Positions 26,930 to 35,998 of a stretch of DNA of 64,000 bases are shown one piece after another (positions within the stretch are counted from its first letter, which is position 1; each line of letters opens with the position of its first letter). A program made the translations under genes and the position numbers. This DNA is from Peteryoungia ipomoeae (GTDB lineage Bacteria > Pseudomonadota > Alphaproteobacteria > Rhizobiales > Rhizobiaceae), in contig NZ_STGV01000005.1 in the NCBI RefSeq assembly GCF_004912165.1, positions 248,001 to 312,000 of the forward strand, written 5' to 3'. Below the pieces are notes generated by a model. That model saw only the letters and a program-made list of their open reading frames with translations, was not told where the DNA came from and made no database searches.

Positions 26930-27388
26930 ATGTTTGCCAGGATCGTCACCGAACTTGGGCCGTGGAGCTGGTGGGTGCTTGGACTTGTACTGCTGGCAGC
27001 AGAACTCGTCATGCCCGGCGTCTTTCTCATATGGATCGGGCTCGGTGCGATCCTGACCGGCGCAATCTCTCTCCTTCTCTGGGAGAGCGGCATGTGGACA
27101 TGGGGCGTCCAGGCGCTGGTCTTTGCGGTCGCGTCGGTCGCCTTCACCCTGCTCGGCCGTCGCTTTCTCTCAAGCCGCGACGGTATCAGCGATCAGCCGC
27201 TGCTGAACCAGCGCAGCGCAAGCCTTGTCGGACGCACAGCCACGCTGCAGGAGCCGATCCGCGACGGCCGCGGCCGCGTACGGCTTGACGACACCTTCTG
27301 GCTCGTCAGCGGCCCGGATTTGCCTGAGGGCACACGGGTGCGCGTGGTGGGCGGCAGAGACAGCGAGCTGGTTGTCGAAAAGGCCTGA
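26930..27388 (+). CDS. NfeD-like membrane protein
   Basis: This 152-residue NfeD short-form protein has two to three hydrophobic segments (WWVLGLVLLAAELVMPGVF, then IGLGAILTGAISLLLW, and QALVFAVASVAFTLL), followed by a cytosolic OB-fold domain (LVGRTATLQEPIRDGRGRV, DDTFWLVSGPDLPEGTRV). It partners the upstream SPFH protein. The ATG at 26930 is preferred; a GTG at 26921 overlapping the upstream stop codon is also in frame and would add three residues. Gene order and topology both support the call. Confidence 0.88.
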   Translation: MFARIVTELGPWSWWVLGLVLLAAELVMPGVFLIWIGLGAILTGAISLLLWESGMWTWGVQALVFAVASVAFTLLGRRFLSSRDGISDQPLLNQRSASLVGRTATLQEPIRDGRGRVRLDDTFWLVSGPDLPEGTRVRVVGGRDSELVVEKA

Positions 27389-27392
27389 CAGG

Positions 27393-28400
27393 TCAGGCGA
27401 CGCCGATGCGCAGGAGATCGTGGAAGTGGATGAGCCCGACGGGACAGTTGGTCTCGTCCACCACGATCAAGGCGCCGATGCCGTGTTTGTTGATCATGGC
27501 CGCCGCAGAGGTGGCCAATTGATCGCCGCTGATCACCTTCGGATTGCGGGTCATCACATCATCGACCTTCAACACCGAGAGATCCCGCGCCAGATTGCGC
27601 GCCATGTCGCCTTCCGTCACGATGCCGCAAAGCTTGCCGTCCTGATCGACGACGCCGACACAGCCGAAATGCTTGTGCGACAGCACCTGGACGGCGTCCG
27701 GCATGGACGTCCCGAGCGGCACCAGCGGCACGCGATCACCGGTATGCATGATCTCTCGCACATGCGTCAGGCTCGCGCCCAGCTTGCCGCCCGGATGGAA
27801 GGTGCGGAAATCGCCGGGACCAAAGCCTCGTGCCTCGAGAAGCGCAATCGCAATCGCATCGCCCATGGCAAGCTGGAGAACGGCTGATGTCGTCGGCGCA
27901 AGGCCATGCGGGCAGGCTTCCTGCACCTTGGGCATCAGAAGCACGACATCCGCATTGCGCGCCAGCGTCGAGTTTTCACCGGCCGTAATGGCAATCAGCG
28001 GGATCGAGAAACGCCGGGAAAATGCAAGAATTCCCTGCAGCTCGGTGGTTTCGCCACCCCAGGACAGCGCAACAATGGCGTCATCCTCGGCAATCATGCC
28101 AAGATCGCCGTGATTGGCTTCCGAGGGGTGAATGAAGAAGGCCGGCGTGCCGGTGGAGGCAAAGGTCGCGGCGATCTTGGTGCCGATATGGCCACTTTTG
28201 CCGACGCCGGTGACGATGACACGACCACTGATCTCGCCAATCGTTTTGACGGCACTGCAAAACGGTGCCGCAAGCGGCCCCGAAAGTGCCTCTTCCAGCA
28301 TGCGCAGGCCCTCGCGCTCGGTCGAAACGACCCGAAGGGCAGACTGGGTTGCACTGGCTTCGACGAGGTGAACGGCGCGTTTGATCATGGATCGGTCCAT
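27393..28400 (-). CDS. kpsF: KpsF/GutQ-type sugar-phosphate isomerase (arabinose-5-phosphate isomerase)
   Basis: A 335-residue protein with an N-terminal SIS domain (~40-185; VIVTGVGKSGHIGTKIAATF, ALSWGGETTELQGIL, CPHGLAPTTS) and two CBS domains (~205-325; VREIMHTGDRVPLV, VDDVMTRNPKVI). This layout is that of D-arabinose-5-phosphate isomerase, which makes the KDO precursor from ribulose-5-phosphate. No other KDO gene is adjacent. The ATG at 28400 is chosen because the 66-residue upstream extension of the frame reads as non-coding. It is divergent from the beta-barrel gene and ends 5 bp from the NfeD gene. Confidence 0.9.
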   Translation of the reverse strand: MDRSMIKRAVHLVEASATQSALRVVSTEREGLRMLEEALSGPLAAPFCSAVKTIGEISGRVIVTGVGKSGHIGTKIAATFASTGTPAFFIHPSEANHGDLGMIAEDDAIVALSWGGETTELQGILAFSRRFSIPLIAITAGENSTLARNADVVLLMPKVQEACPHGLAPTTSAVLQLAMGDAIAIALLEARGFGPGDFRTFHPGGKLGASLTHVREIMHTGDRVPLVPLGTSMPDAVQVLSHKHFGCVGVVDQDGKLCGIVTEGDMARNLARDLSVLKVDDVMTRNPKVISGDQLATSAAAMINKHGIGALIVVDETNCPVGLIHFHDLLRIGVA

Positions 28401-28522
28401 ATCCCGTTTGCGAATGCCTGTCCACAAGGGTGCATGACCGCTTTGCCCATCCGGACGGCAACGAAAGATTAACCCTCCCGCTTTACGTTTGGGTAAGCAT
28501 TTGAGGGAACCAGGCTGCCGGA

Positions 28523-30028
28523 ATGACGCGCGAAGCCAGATCACGCACGAGCGGGCGAGACCGCGGGCTAAGACGCGCCTTTGCGCTTCTGCTGGCAAGC
28601 CATGTCTTCACGCTGCCCTTTCAAGCCTACGCGCAGCAGGCAGCGACCGGAACGCCGTCTTCAGGCGGTTCGGCTGCCTATGGCCAGACGCAGACCTATC
28701 CGGACACGGCATCCGACTTGCAAGCAATCACGCCCGCGGATGCATCAGCCAACGTCGCCGACCCCACGCCCAGCACCGGAAGCCTGCCGGCAGCGGAGGA
28801 CGATGCCGGGATCTCTCCCCTGCGCGACGACGACATGCTGCGGCAAAATCTTCGCGAGCCGCGCGTCGATGGCACGGGTTCCCTGCCGCAGCGCACGGAC
28901 GAAGACGATAGCGGCATCCGCTTGGGAAGCTTTATTCTGCGCCCCTCCATCAGCCAGCAGCTTGGCCATGAAAGAAATGGCACGGCGGACAACGACACAA
29001 GTCGTAGTTTCTCCGAAACCGGGCTCAAGGGGACGCTCACATCAGACTGGTCCCGCCATGAACTTCGGCTCTCAGGTGACGGCGCCTGGCAGAAGACTCT
29101 CTCTGGCGAAGGCAACGACAAGCCGCGCGCAAACCTCGATGCAGCGCTCCGGCTTGACCTGGCAGACGACACGACGCTCGGGGTGAATTCCTTCTATCGC
29201 TTCAGCCGCGAAGACACAGACGACCCGAACGCGCTGGCAAACGCCTCCGTGCAATCGGGCGTGCATGAATATGGCGGTGGCCTTTCTCTCGAACGCGACT
29301 TCGGACGCATCCGCGGCGCACTCACCGGCGACCTCACCCGATTGACCTATTCGGATGCAGAACTCTCCGATGGAACGACCGTTGCGCGGTCGGATCGCGA
29401 CCGGTTGCGCGGCACGATCACCGGACGCATCGGTTATGAACTCTCGCCTGCCCTCATCCCCTTTGTCGAGCTGTCAGCCGGACGCATCCGCTACGACGAG
29501 ACGCTCGACAGCGCAGGCTTCCGCCGCTCTGCCGACGTCTACGGCGCCCGCGGCGGCGTGGCACTTGATCTCGGCGAGAAGCTGCGCGGCGAATTGGCGA
29601 TCGGGCATGAGGAACAGCGCTTTGACGATGCCCGCCTTGCAGCACTTTCCGCGCTGACCCTGGATGGCAATCTGGACTGGTCGCCGCGCGAGGGTACGTT
29701 GGTCAGCCTGACCTGGGACACGAGCATCGATCCATCGACGACCGCAGGCGTCAACGGTGCCGTCGTGCATCAGTTGCGGTCCAGCCTCTCCTATGATCTG
29801 CGAAGCAACCTCGTTGCGCGGCTGACAGGCGGCACCACGCTGACCCGCTATGACGGTGACACCGCGGGATCCAACAGCACCGCATGGCTTGCAGGTGCCG
29901 GTCTTACTTGGAAGGTCAACCGCTATCTCGATGCCACGGCAGACCTCACCTATGAGCGAACGAAGTATAAAAGCGGAGCCGACAACGACAGCCTGACGGC
30001 GCTTGTCGGCCTGACGCTGAAACGCTGA
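28523..30028 (+). CDS. Outer-membrane beta-barrel protein (BBP2-type)
   Basis: A 501-residue exported protein with signal peptide (~1-38; LLLASHVFTLPFQAYAQQ) and an Asp/Thr/Ser/Pro-rich plug-like stretch to about residue 125. The rest (~130-501) is a run of alternating-residue beta strands such as HELRLSGDGAWQKTL, then GVNSFYRFSREDT and a C-terminal LTALVGLTLKR. It ends in a basic residue rather than the common aromatic. The pattern fits the putative beta-barrel porin 2 family. Cargo or role unknown; the neighbours kpsF and galU are envelope-sugar genes. Confidence 0.83.
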   Translation: MTREARSRTSGRDRGLRRAFALLLASHVFTLPFQAYAQQAATGTPSSGGSAAYGQTQTYPDTASDLQAITPADASANVADPTPSTGSLPAAEDDAGISPLRDDDMLRQNLREPRVDGTGSLPQRTDEDDSGIRLGSFILRPSISQQLGHERNGTADNDTSRSFSETGLKGTLTSDWSRHELRLSGDGAWQKTLSGEGNDKPRANLDAALRLDLADDTTLGVNSFYRFSREDTDDPNALANASVQSGVHEYGGGLSLERDFGRIRGALTGDLTRLTYSDAELSDGTTVARSDRDRLRGTITGRIGYELSPALIPFVELSAGRIRYDETLDSAGFRRSADVYGARGGVALDLGEKLRGELAIGHEEQRFDDARLAALSALTLDGNLDWSPREGTLVSLTWDTSIDPSTTAGVNGAVVHQLRSSLSYDLRSNLVARLTGGTTLTRYDGDTAGSNSTAWLAGAGLTWKVNRYLDATADLTYERTKYKSGADNDSLTALVGLTLKR

Positions 30029-30063
30029 CCCCGCCGTCCATCAAGCGACCTCCGGCACGAACG

Positions 30064-30096
30064 AAAAAGCCCGGCACCGCAACCGGCACCGGGCTT
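30064..30096 (-). terminator. Terminator of galU, possibly bidirectional
   Basis: Outer arms AAGCCCGG/CCGGGCTT enclose a second GC-rich pairing. On the minus strand the stem is followed by TTTTTCG, 23 bp beyond the galU stop. It may also stop the convergent beta-barrel transcript. Confidence 0.75.
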
Positions 30097-30118
30097 GTTG
30101 GTCACAGGTCTGGACGCG

Positions 30119-31006
30119 TTATTTCAAGGCAGCCAGCAGCGCCTTCAACTGGTCCTCGATGGCGGGACGGATATCTTCGCGCTCGATGGCGAAGGCGACA
30201 TTGGCGAGGATGAAGCCATCCTTGGCACCGCAATCGAAGGTCTGGCCGCGGAAGTGGTAGCCGGCGAAGTCTTGGCTCTTGGCAAGCTTCAGCATGCCGT
30301 CAGTGAGCTGGATCTCGTTGCCGGCGCCGCGCTCCTGCGTCTCCAGGATCTTGAAGATCTCGGGCTGCAGAATGTAGCGGCCGTTGATGAAGAAGTTCGA
30401 AGGTGCCGTGCCCTTGGCCGGCTTTTCGACCATCTCGGTAATCTTGAAGCCGCCTTCCAGCGTTTCGCCGACACCGACGATGCCGTATTTATGCGCCTGC
30501 TCCGGCGCGCATTCTTCTACCGCGACAATATTTCCGCCGGTTTTCTCATAAAGTTCGACCATGCCCTTGAGGCAGCCCTTATCTGCGCGCATGATCATAT
30601 CCGGAAGAAGCAGCGCAAAGGGCTGGTGACCCACGATATCGCGCGCGCACCAGACGGCGTGACCGAGACCGAGCGGCTCCTGCTGACGTGTGAAGCTTGT
30701 CTGGCCCGCGGTCGGCTGAAGGCTATCGAGGAGCGAAAGCTCGGCATTCTTGTTGCGAGACTTCAAGGTCTGCTCAAGTTCGAACTGGATATCGAAATAG
30801 TCCTCGATGACGCCTTTGCCGCGACCGGTCACGAAAACGAAATGCTCGATCCCGGCGTCCATCGCCTCATCGACGACATACTGAATGACAGGCTTATCGA
30901 CGACGGTTAGCATTTCCTTCGGCACAGCCTTGGTGGCGGGCAGGAAGCGCGTTCCGAGACCAGCAACGGGAAATACGGCTTTACGGATTTTTTCAGGTCG
31001 AACCAC
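30119..31006 (-). CDS. galU: UTP-glucose-1-phosphate uridylyltransferase
   Basis: This 295-residue GalU makes UDP-glucose from UTP and glucose-1-phosphate, feeding exopolysaccharide, LPS and cyclic glucan synthesis. The nucleotide-binding start [20 protein letters not shown] and [19 protein letters not shown] match the family, with GAKDGFI near the end. The start is the GTG at 31006, with AGGAGG 5 bp upstream. The ATG nearby is out of frame and the longer open frame has no family similarity. It is divergent from the transglycosylase gene across a 197-bp shared promoter region. Confidence 0.95.
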   Translation of the reverse strand: MVRPEKIRKAVFPVAGLGTRFLPATKAVPKEMLTVVDKPVIQYVVDEAMDAGIEHFVFVTGRGKGVIEDYFDIQFELEQTLKSRNKNAELSLLDSLQPTAGQTSFTRQQEPLGLGHAVWCARDIVGHQPFALLLPDMIMRADKGCLKGMVELYEKTGGNIVAVEECAPEQAHKYGIVGVGETLEGGFKITEMVEKPAKGTAPSNFFINGRYILQPEIFKILETQERGAGNEIQLTDGMLKLAKSQDFAGYHFRGQTFDCGAKDGFILANVAFAIEREDIRPAIEDQLKALLAALK

Positions 31007-31203
31007 ACATTCCTCCTGGAGGATTCTAATCGATTGAGCGCTTTGCCACGATGACGCGCCAGTAACATACATTTGCTTATAAATGGCAAAGGTGAAACAG
31101 GGCGGGGCCGCGTGGTAAAGAGTTTGTTGACGCAACTGCATTAACCTGGAGTGAACAGCCTTTGTTCCGGCTGCCCCACTGTAGAACATACCGGGAGATG
31201 CCC

Positions 31204-32415
31204 ATGAAAAGACACCATCCCAACTTCTTCGGCGCTTTGGCGCTTGCGCTGTCCTGCGCCATGATGCCGATGGACGCCTATGCCGATGCCGGGTTTCAGA
31301 AATGGATCCGCGACTTTTATCCCACGGCGGCGAAAAGCGGCATCACCGAAAAGACCTACAGAACCGCGTTCAAAGGCGTCTCTGAGCCCGACAAGTTCGT
31401 GCTTGAGAAAGCTGCCTACCAGCCGGAGTTCAAGTCCGAAATCTGGGACTATCTCGATAGCCGCGTCAATCCGTTCACCGTCAAGGTCGGCCAGGAAATG
31501 CTCGCCAAGCATGGCGGGCTGCTCGACGCGCTGGAGCGCCACTTCGGCGTGGACAAGCATGTGATCCTCGCCATCTGGTCCATGGAGTCCAACTATGGGG
31601 CAGCTCTGGAGCGCCCAGACCGGCTGCACAATGTGCCGCAGTCGCTGGCAACCCTTGCCTATGCCGACAAGAAGCGGGCCAAATATGCGCGCACGCAGCT
31701 GATCGCCGCACTGAAGATGCTGCAGAACGGCGACGTGACCAACAAGAACCTGATGGGCTCCTGGGCAGGTGCCATGGGCCACACGCAGTTCATTCCTTCC
31801 AGCTATCTGCTCTATGGCATCGACGCTGACGGCAACGGCACGAAGGACATCTGGCATTCCATCCCGGATGCGCTGGCGACCGCCGCCAATCTTCTGGCCA
31901 AGAACGGCTGGGTGACCGGCCGCACCTGGGGCTACGAGATTGCGGTCCCGCGCGGTGGCGCCAAATATGCCGGCCAGACGAAAACCGTTGCCCAATGGGC
32001 AGCACTCGGTTTTGCCCGCCCGAACGGCAAGGGCTTTCGTGATGGTTCCGAACGCGCCGAACTGAAGCTGATGGCAGGCGCCGGAGGCCCCGGCTTCCTC
32101 ATGACGAAGAACTTCTTCACCATCAAGAAATACAACAATGCCGACAGCTATGCGCTCGGCGTCGGCCTGCTGGCGGACGAGATCGCCGGCTATGGCGGCA
32201 TGCGCCAGCGCTGGCCACGGCCGGAAGCCTCGCTCGACGTCAAGGAAAAGTTCGAGTTGCAGACCCGTCTGCAGGCGCTCGGTTACTATGACGGCAAGAT
32301 CGACGGCAATTTCGGGTCCGGGTCGCGTGCGGCAATTTCCGCCATCCAGCAGCGATTGGGCATGTCAACCGATGGTCAGCCCTCGCGCCAATTGCTCGAT
32401 GCACTGAGGAACTGA
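31204..32415 (+). CDS. Exported lytic murein transglycosylase, MltB-like, with peptidoglycan-binding domain
   Basis: A 403-residue exported enzyme with signal peptide (~1-26, ending DAYADAG). The MltB-type SLT_2 domain (~30-330) shows the catalytic glutamate in [10 protein letters not shown] and the family segments [17 protein letters not shown] and [19 protein letters not shown]-terminal peptidoglycan-binding domain 1 follows ([20 protein letters not shown]). It cleaves glycan strands to 1,6-anhydro products. The ATG at 31204 is preferred because GGGAG sits 6 bp upstream; the in-frame ATG at 31198 abuts it. Confidence 0.93.
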   Translation: MKRHHPNFFGALALALSCAMMPMDAYADAGFQKWIRDFYPTAAKSGITEKTYRTAFKGVSEPDKFVLEKAAYQPEFKSEIWDYLDSRVNPFTVKVGQEMLAKHGGLLDALERHFGVDKHVILAIWSMESNYGAALERPDRLHNVPQSLATLAYADKKRAKYARTQLIAALKMLQNGDVTNKNLMGSWAGAMGHTQFIPSSYLLYGIDADGNGTKDIWHSIPDALATAANLLAKNGWVTGRTWGYEIAVPRGGAKYAGQTKTVAQWAALGFARPNGKGFRDGSERAELKLMAGAGGPGFLMTKNFFTIKKYNNADSYALGVGLLADEIAGYGGMRQRWPRPEASLDVKEKFELQTRLQALGYYDGKIDGNFGSGSRAAISAIQQRLGMSTDGQPSRQLLDALRN

Positions 32416-32524
32416 TCGCATCGCCCGTGACGATGCGCATTGACGAAACGGGGGTCGCGGAGGAATAACGCCTTCGCGACGCTTGGCCTCGGCAGGTGGC
32501 CAGGGCATGCAAGGGAGTTCGCCG

Positions 32525-33736
32525 ATGCGAAAGAATGCGACAAAGCTGATCTGCCGCGCGGTTCTCGGTCTGGCCTGCGGCTTCTTTGTGGTTGAAGGCC
32601 TCGTTGCATCAGCCGAAGCCCAGCAGTTCGAACGCCGCCGCACCCTGATGGACCTGTTTTTCGGTGACCGACGGCCCCGCGTGCAGCAGGAAGCACCGCC
32701 GCGTCAGGTTCCGCGTGCGCAGCGCAGGGAAGACACCCGCGCCAAGACCAACCGAAGTGTGACCAACATCAAGACGCGCCAGCCGGCAGTCGCCCCAAAA
32801 CCTGTTGTCGAGAAGCTGGAGAATGCCAAGAAGGTGCTGGTCGTTGGCGACTTTGTGGCCGGCGGACTTGGCGAAGGTTTGAAAACCGCATTCGAGGATG
32901 CACCTGGCGTTGTCGTCGATGTCCAGAGCAACGGCTCGTCGGGCCTGGTTCGCGACGACTACTACAACTGGTCGGACGAGATGCGCCGGCTGATTGCCGA
33001 ACGCAAACCCGACGTCGTCGTCCTTCAAATTGGCGCCAACGACCGCCAGCAGATCGTGGCGGACGGCGCACGGCTGGATTTCCGCACCGAGCCCTGGTTT
33101 GACGCCTATGCCAACCGGGCAGTGGCGCTGGGCCAGATTGCCCGCGAAACGCGCCTCCCGCTCGTTTGGGTCGGCCTGCCCGCCTTTCAATCCCCGACCA
33201 TGACGGCAGACGCCCTGCGGCTCAACACAATCTACCGCTCCAGCGCCGAAAAGGTGGGCGGCGAGTTTGTCGATGTCTGGGACGGTTTTGTCGACCAGGA
33301 CGGCCGCTTCATTGTCACGGGGTCGGATATCAACGGCCAACCTGTCCGTCTGCGCGGCAGCGACGGCATCAATTTCACCAGTGCCGGAAAGCGCAAGCTC
33401 GGCTTCTACGCCGAAAAATCGATCCGCCGCCTGCTCGGCGATACGACAGCGACGGAGCTTGTAAAACTGGACGAAAAGAGCTTGCCAAACCTGCAAAGCC
33501 TGTCGCCTGCAGAGACCCGCGGACCGCTGACGACGCCGCCGATTGATCTCTTCGATCCGGAACTCGATGGCGCGACCGAACTGCTCGGATCCGATGTGGC
33601 CTCTGCCCCCTCGGCCTTCAGCTCCCCGCGCCGGCAACTGATTGAGACCGGCACTCTCCCGCCGGCGCCGCCGGGACGCGTTGATTATGTTGGGATCCGG
33701 GCCAACAGCCCGGAAACGCCGGCCACCAAGCCTTGA
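32525..33736 (+). CDS. Exported DUF459 SGNH-like protein, active site degenerate
   Basis: A 403-residue exported protein with signal peptide ~1-32. After a basic linker, residues ~100-300 form an SGNH-hydrolase-like fold of the DUF459 family: VLVVGDFVAGGLGEGL, VVLQIGANDRQQIV and WVGLPAFQSP. The Ser expected in the GDS block is Phe110, and the His expected after Asp280 is Asn283 (DGINFTSAG). The catalytic Ser and His are therefore missing, although the Asn of the GxND block is kept. The Pro-rich tail runs to the end. It may bind, rather than cleave, an acylated or cell-wall ligand. Confidence 0.85.
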   Translation: MRKNATKLICRAVLGLACGFFVVEGLVASAEAQQFERRRTLMDLFFGDRRPRVQQEAPPRQVPRAQRREDTRAKTNRSVTNIKTRQPAVAPKPVVEKLENAKKVLVVGDFVAGGLGEGLKTAFEDAPGVVVDVQSNGSSGLVRDDYYNWSDEMRRLIAERKPDVVVLQIGANDRQQIVADGARLDFRTEPWFDAYANRAVALGQIARETRLPLVWVGLPAFQSPTMTADALRLNTIYRSSAEKVGGEFVDVWDGFVDQDGRFIVTGSDINGQPVRLRGSDGINFTSAGKRKLGFYAEKSIRRLLGDTTATELVKLDEKSLPNLQSLSPAETRGPLTTPPIDLFDPELDGATELLGSDVASAPSAFSSPRRQLIETGTLPPAPPGRVDYVGIRANSPETPATKP

Positions 33737-33741
33737 ACAAC

Positions 33742-33771
33742 AAAAGGGCCCCTTCCGGAGCCCTTTTATTT
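33742..33771 (+). terminator. Terminator after the DUF459 gene
   Basis: Arms AAAAGGGC/GCCCTTTT with a GC-rich inner loop, followed by ATTTT. It lies between convergent genes (DUF459 and gltD). Confidence 0.7.
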
Positions 33772-33792
33772 TGGTAGGCGACATCCGTCAGC

Positions 33793-35247
33793 TTAGCGCG
33801 GCAGGATGCTTTCGCCCATCAGCGCCTCGTCGATCGCCCGCGCCGCCTGACGCCCCTCGCGGATCGCCCAGACCACCAGCGACTGGCCACGGCGCGCGTC
33901 ACCGGCAGCCCAGACCTTGTCGACGGAGGTCTTGTAGTCCTTGTCATTGGCGACGACATTGGTCGAGCCGCGACGGTCGGTATTCAGATCCAGCTTGCCG
34001 TCCAGTTCCTTCAGCACGCTGTCGGTGAACGGACCGGAGAAGCCGATGGCGATGAAGGCGAGATCGGCCTTGATGATGAACTCGGTGCCGGCGATCGGCT
34101 TGCGGCGCTCATCCACCTGGCAGCACTTTACACCCGTCAGCACGCCGTCTTCGCCGACGAATTCGAGCGTTGCGACCTGGAATTCGCGAACCGCGCCTTC
34201 GGCCTGGGAAGACGAGGTGCGCATCTTGGTGGCCCAGAACGGCCAGACGGCGAGCTTGTCTTCCGTCTGCGGCGGGCGCGGGCGGATATCGAGCTGGGTC
34301 ACCTTGACGGCTCCCTGACGGAAAGCGGTGCCGACGCAGTCAGATGCCGTATCACCGCCGCCGACCACGACGATGTGTTTGCCACCGGCGAGGATCGGAT
34401 CGGCCGGCCAGCCGTTGCTGTCGATGTTTTCGCGACCGACCCGTCGGTTCTGCTGCACGAGATAGGGCATGGCATCGTGGACGCCGTGGAATTCGACACC
34501 CGGAATGCCCGCTTCGCGCGGCGTTTCCGAACCGCCGCAATAAAGCACGGCATCGTAATCGGCGCGCAGTTGCTCGACGGTGATATCGACACCGACATTG
34601 ACGCCGCAATGGAAGGTGACGTTTTCACCCTTCATCTGCTCGACGCGGCGATCGATGAAGTTCTTCTCCATCTTGAAGTCCGGAATGCCGTAGCGCAGCA
34701 GGCCACCAGCCTTGGTCTCGCGCTCGTAGACATGCACTTCATGGCCAGCGCGACCGAGCTGCTGGGCAGCGGCCAGACCCGACGGGCCGGAACCGATGAT
34801 CGCAACCTTCTTGCCGGTATGGATCGTTGCCGGCTGCGGCACGATGAAGCCCAGCTCATAGGCCTTGTCGGCAATCGCCTGCTCGACCGTCTTGATCGCG
34901 ACCGGGGCATCCTCGAGGTTCAGCGTGCAGGCTTCCTCGCAAGGTGCGGGACAGACGCGACCGGTGAATTCCGGGAAGTTGTTGGTGGAATGGAGGTTGC
35001 GGATCGCCTCTTCCCACTTGTTGTTATAGACCAGATCGTTCCAGTCCGGGATCTGGTTATGCACCGGGCAACCGGTCGGACCATGGCAATAGGGAATACC
35101 GCAATCCATGCAGCGCGCCGCCTGCTTGGTGATCTCGGGATCCGACATCGGGATGGTGAATTCGCGGAAATGGCGAATGCGATCGGAGGCCGGCTGATAC
35201 TTCGCCACCTGCCGGTCGATTTCCATGAAACCTGTAACCTTGCCCAT
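33793..35247 (-). CDS. gltD: Glutamate synthase (NADPH) small subunit
   Basis: This 484-residue small subunit passes electrons from NADPH to the large subunit through FAD and Fe-S centres. N-terminal Cys motifs are RCMDCGIPYCHG and GCPVHNQIP, followed by CPAPCEEACT. Two Rossmann segments follow, KVAIIGSGPSGLAAAQQLG for FAD and VVVGGGDTASDCVGTA for NADPH. The ATG at 35247 has GAGGGA 7 bp upstream. It is transcribed in the same direction as gltB, but a vapBC pair separates the two genes. Confidence 0.96.
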   Translation of the reverse strand: MGKVTGFMEIDRQVAKYQPASDRIRHFREFTIPMSDPEITKQAARCMDCGIPYCHGPTGCPVHNQIPDWNDLVYNNKWEEAIRNLHSTNNFPEFTGRVCPAPCEEACTLNLEDAPVAIKTVEQAIADKAYELGFIVPQPATIHTGKKVAIIGSGPSGLAAAQQLGRAGHEVHVYERETKAGGLLRYGIPDFKMEKNFIDRRVEQMKGENVTFHCGVNVGVDITVEQLRADYDAVLYCGGSETPREAGIPGVEFHGVHDAMPYLVQQNRRVGRENIDSNGWPADPILAGGKHIVVVGGGDTASDCVGTAFRQGAVKVTQLDIRPRPPQTEDKLAVWPFWATKMRTSSSQAEGAVREFQVATLEFVGEDGVLTGVKCCQVDERRKPIAGTEFIIKADLAFIAIGFSGPFTDSVLKELDGKLDLNTDRRGSTNVVANDKDYKTSVDKVWAAGDARRGQSLVVWAIREGRQAARAIDEALMGESILPR

Positions 35248-35271
35248 GTCTACTTCCCTCAATCTCCGCCG

Positions 35272-35667
35272 CTATCGCAGCCAGTTCTCGATCTGTAATC
35301 CCGGAACCCGGGAAAACTCACTCTCATTGTTCGTCACCAGCACGGCGTCCAGCGCCAGAGCATGTGCCGCGATCCAAAGGTCGTTCGGACCGATATTCTT
35401 GCCTTGCCTCAACGCCAGCCGCACCTCGGCGTAACGCTGGTCGCTCGGCAATTGCAGAGGCGCCACATAGAGGCGCCGCGTCACCGCTGACACCTTTTGC
35501 GACAGCTCCTCGGAGCCATTCTTTCTGACGCCGTACCAGATCTCACCATGGGTGATGATGCTGATGAAGGCGTTCTCCTCTCCAACCTCCTGGAGCCGGG
35601 AGAATGTCTTGCCGCGCGGATCCCTGACGATCGCCGAAACGATGTTGGTATCGAGCATGTACCGCAT
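35272..35667 (-). CDS. vapC: VapC-type PIN-domain toxin
   Basis: A 131-residue PIN-domain ribonuclease toxin. Acidic active-site residues are visible in YMLDTNIVSAI (Asp6), SIITHGEIWYG (Glu), and GPNDLWIAAHAL (Asp), with the VTNNESEFSRVPGL end. VapC toxins usually cleave initiator tRNA or rRNA. Its ATG overlaps the stop codon of the vapB gene (ATGA), giving tight coupling. It lies 24 bp upstream of gltD, so gltD may be read from the same transcript. Confidence 0.93.
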   Translation of the reverse strand: MRYMLDTNIVSAIVRDPRGKTFSRLQEVGEENAFISIITHGEIWYGVRKNGSEELSQKVSAVTRRLYVAPLQLPSDQRYAEVRLALRQGKNIGPNDLWIAAHALALDAVLVTNNESEFSRVPGLQIENWLR

Positions 35668-35939
35668 CAGATCTCGACCTCACGCAGCGGTCCGAGGTCA
35701 TCGTCATTTTCGACGAAATCCTCCCCACTCCAGGCTTCCGCCTGCTTGAGATATTCGATCAGTCCGGCAGTCACTGCCGTCCGCATCAGGATCGAACCAT
35801 CCGGTTGTCGCACCATGACGGCGCGATCACCTTCAAGATCGAACTCCTTCGGGATGCGAACAGCCCGGCTTCGACCATTTTTGAAGATGGCAACTGCGAC
35901 CTCGCCACCTTCACCCGTGTCTTTAACATGCTCGTTCAT
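35667..35939 (-). CDS. vapB: VapB-type antitoxin
   Basis: A 90-residue antitoxin with an AbrB-like DNA-binding N-terminus: VAIFKNGRSRAVRIPKEFDL is the swapped-hairpin signature of VapB. The acidic C-terminus (WSGEDFVENDDDLGPLREVEI) should neutralise VapC. The ATG at 35939 has GGAG about 7 bp upstream, and the longer open frame is not supported. VapB proteins usually repress their own operon. The gene lies 59 bp from the gltB stop codon. Confidence 0.92.
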   Translation of the reverse strand: MNEHVKDTGEGGEVAVAIFKNGRSRAVRIPKEFDLEGDRAVMVRQPDGSILMRTAVTAGLIEYLKQAEAWSGEDFVENDDDLGPLREVEI

Positions 35940-35998
35940 TCCAAGCTCCACCACTGCGATATGCCGGCAGCATATCACAACATTGGAACCCGTAGAAC

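Noticed and set aside
28401..28598. N-terminal extension of the KpsF-type isomerase frame
   Set aside because: The 66 extra residues are not family-like and the region is the divergent promoter gap with the beta-barrel gene.
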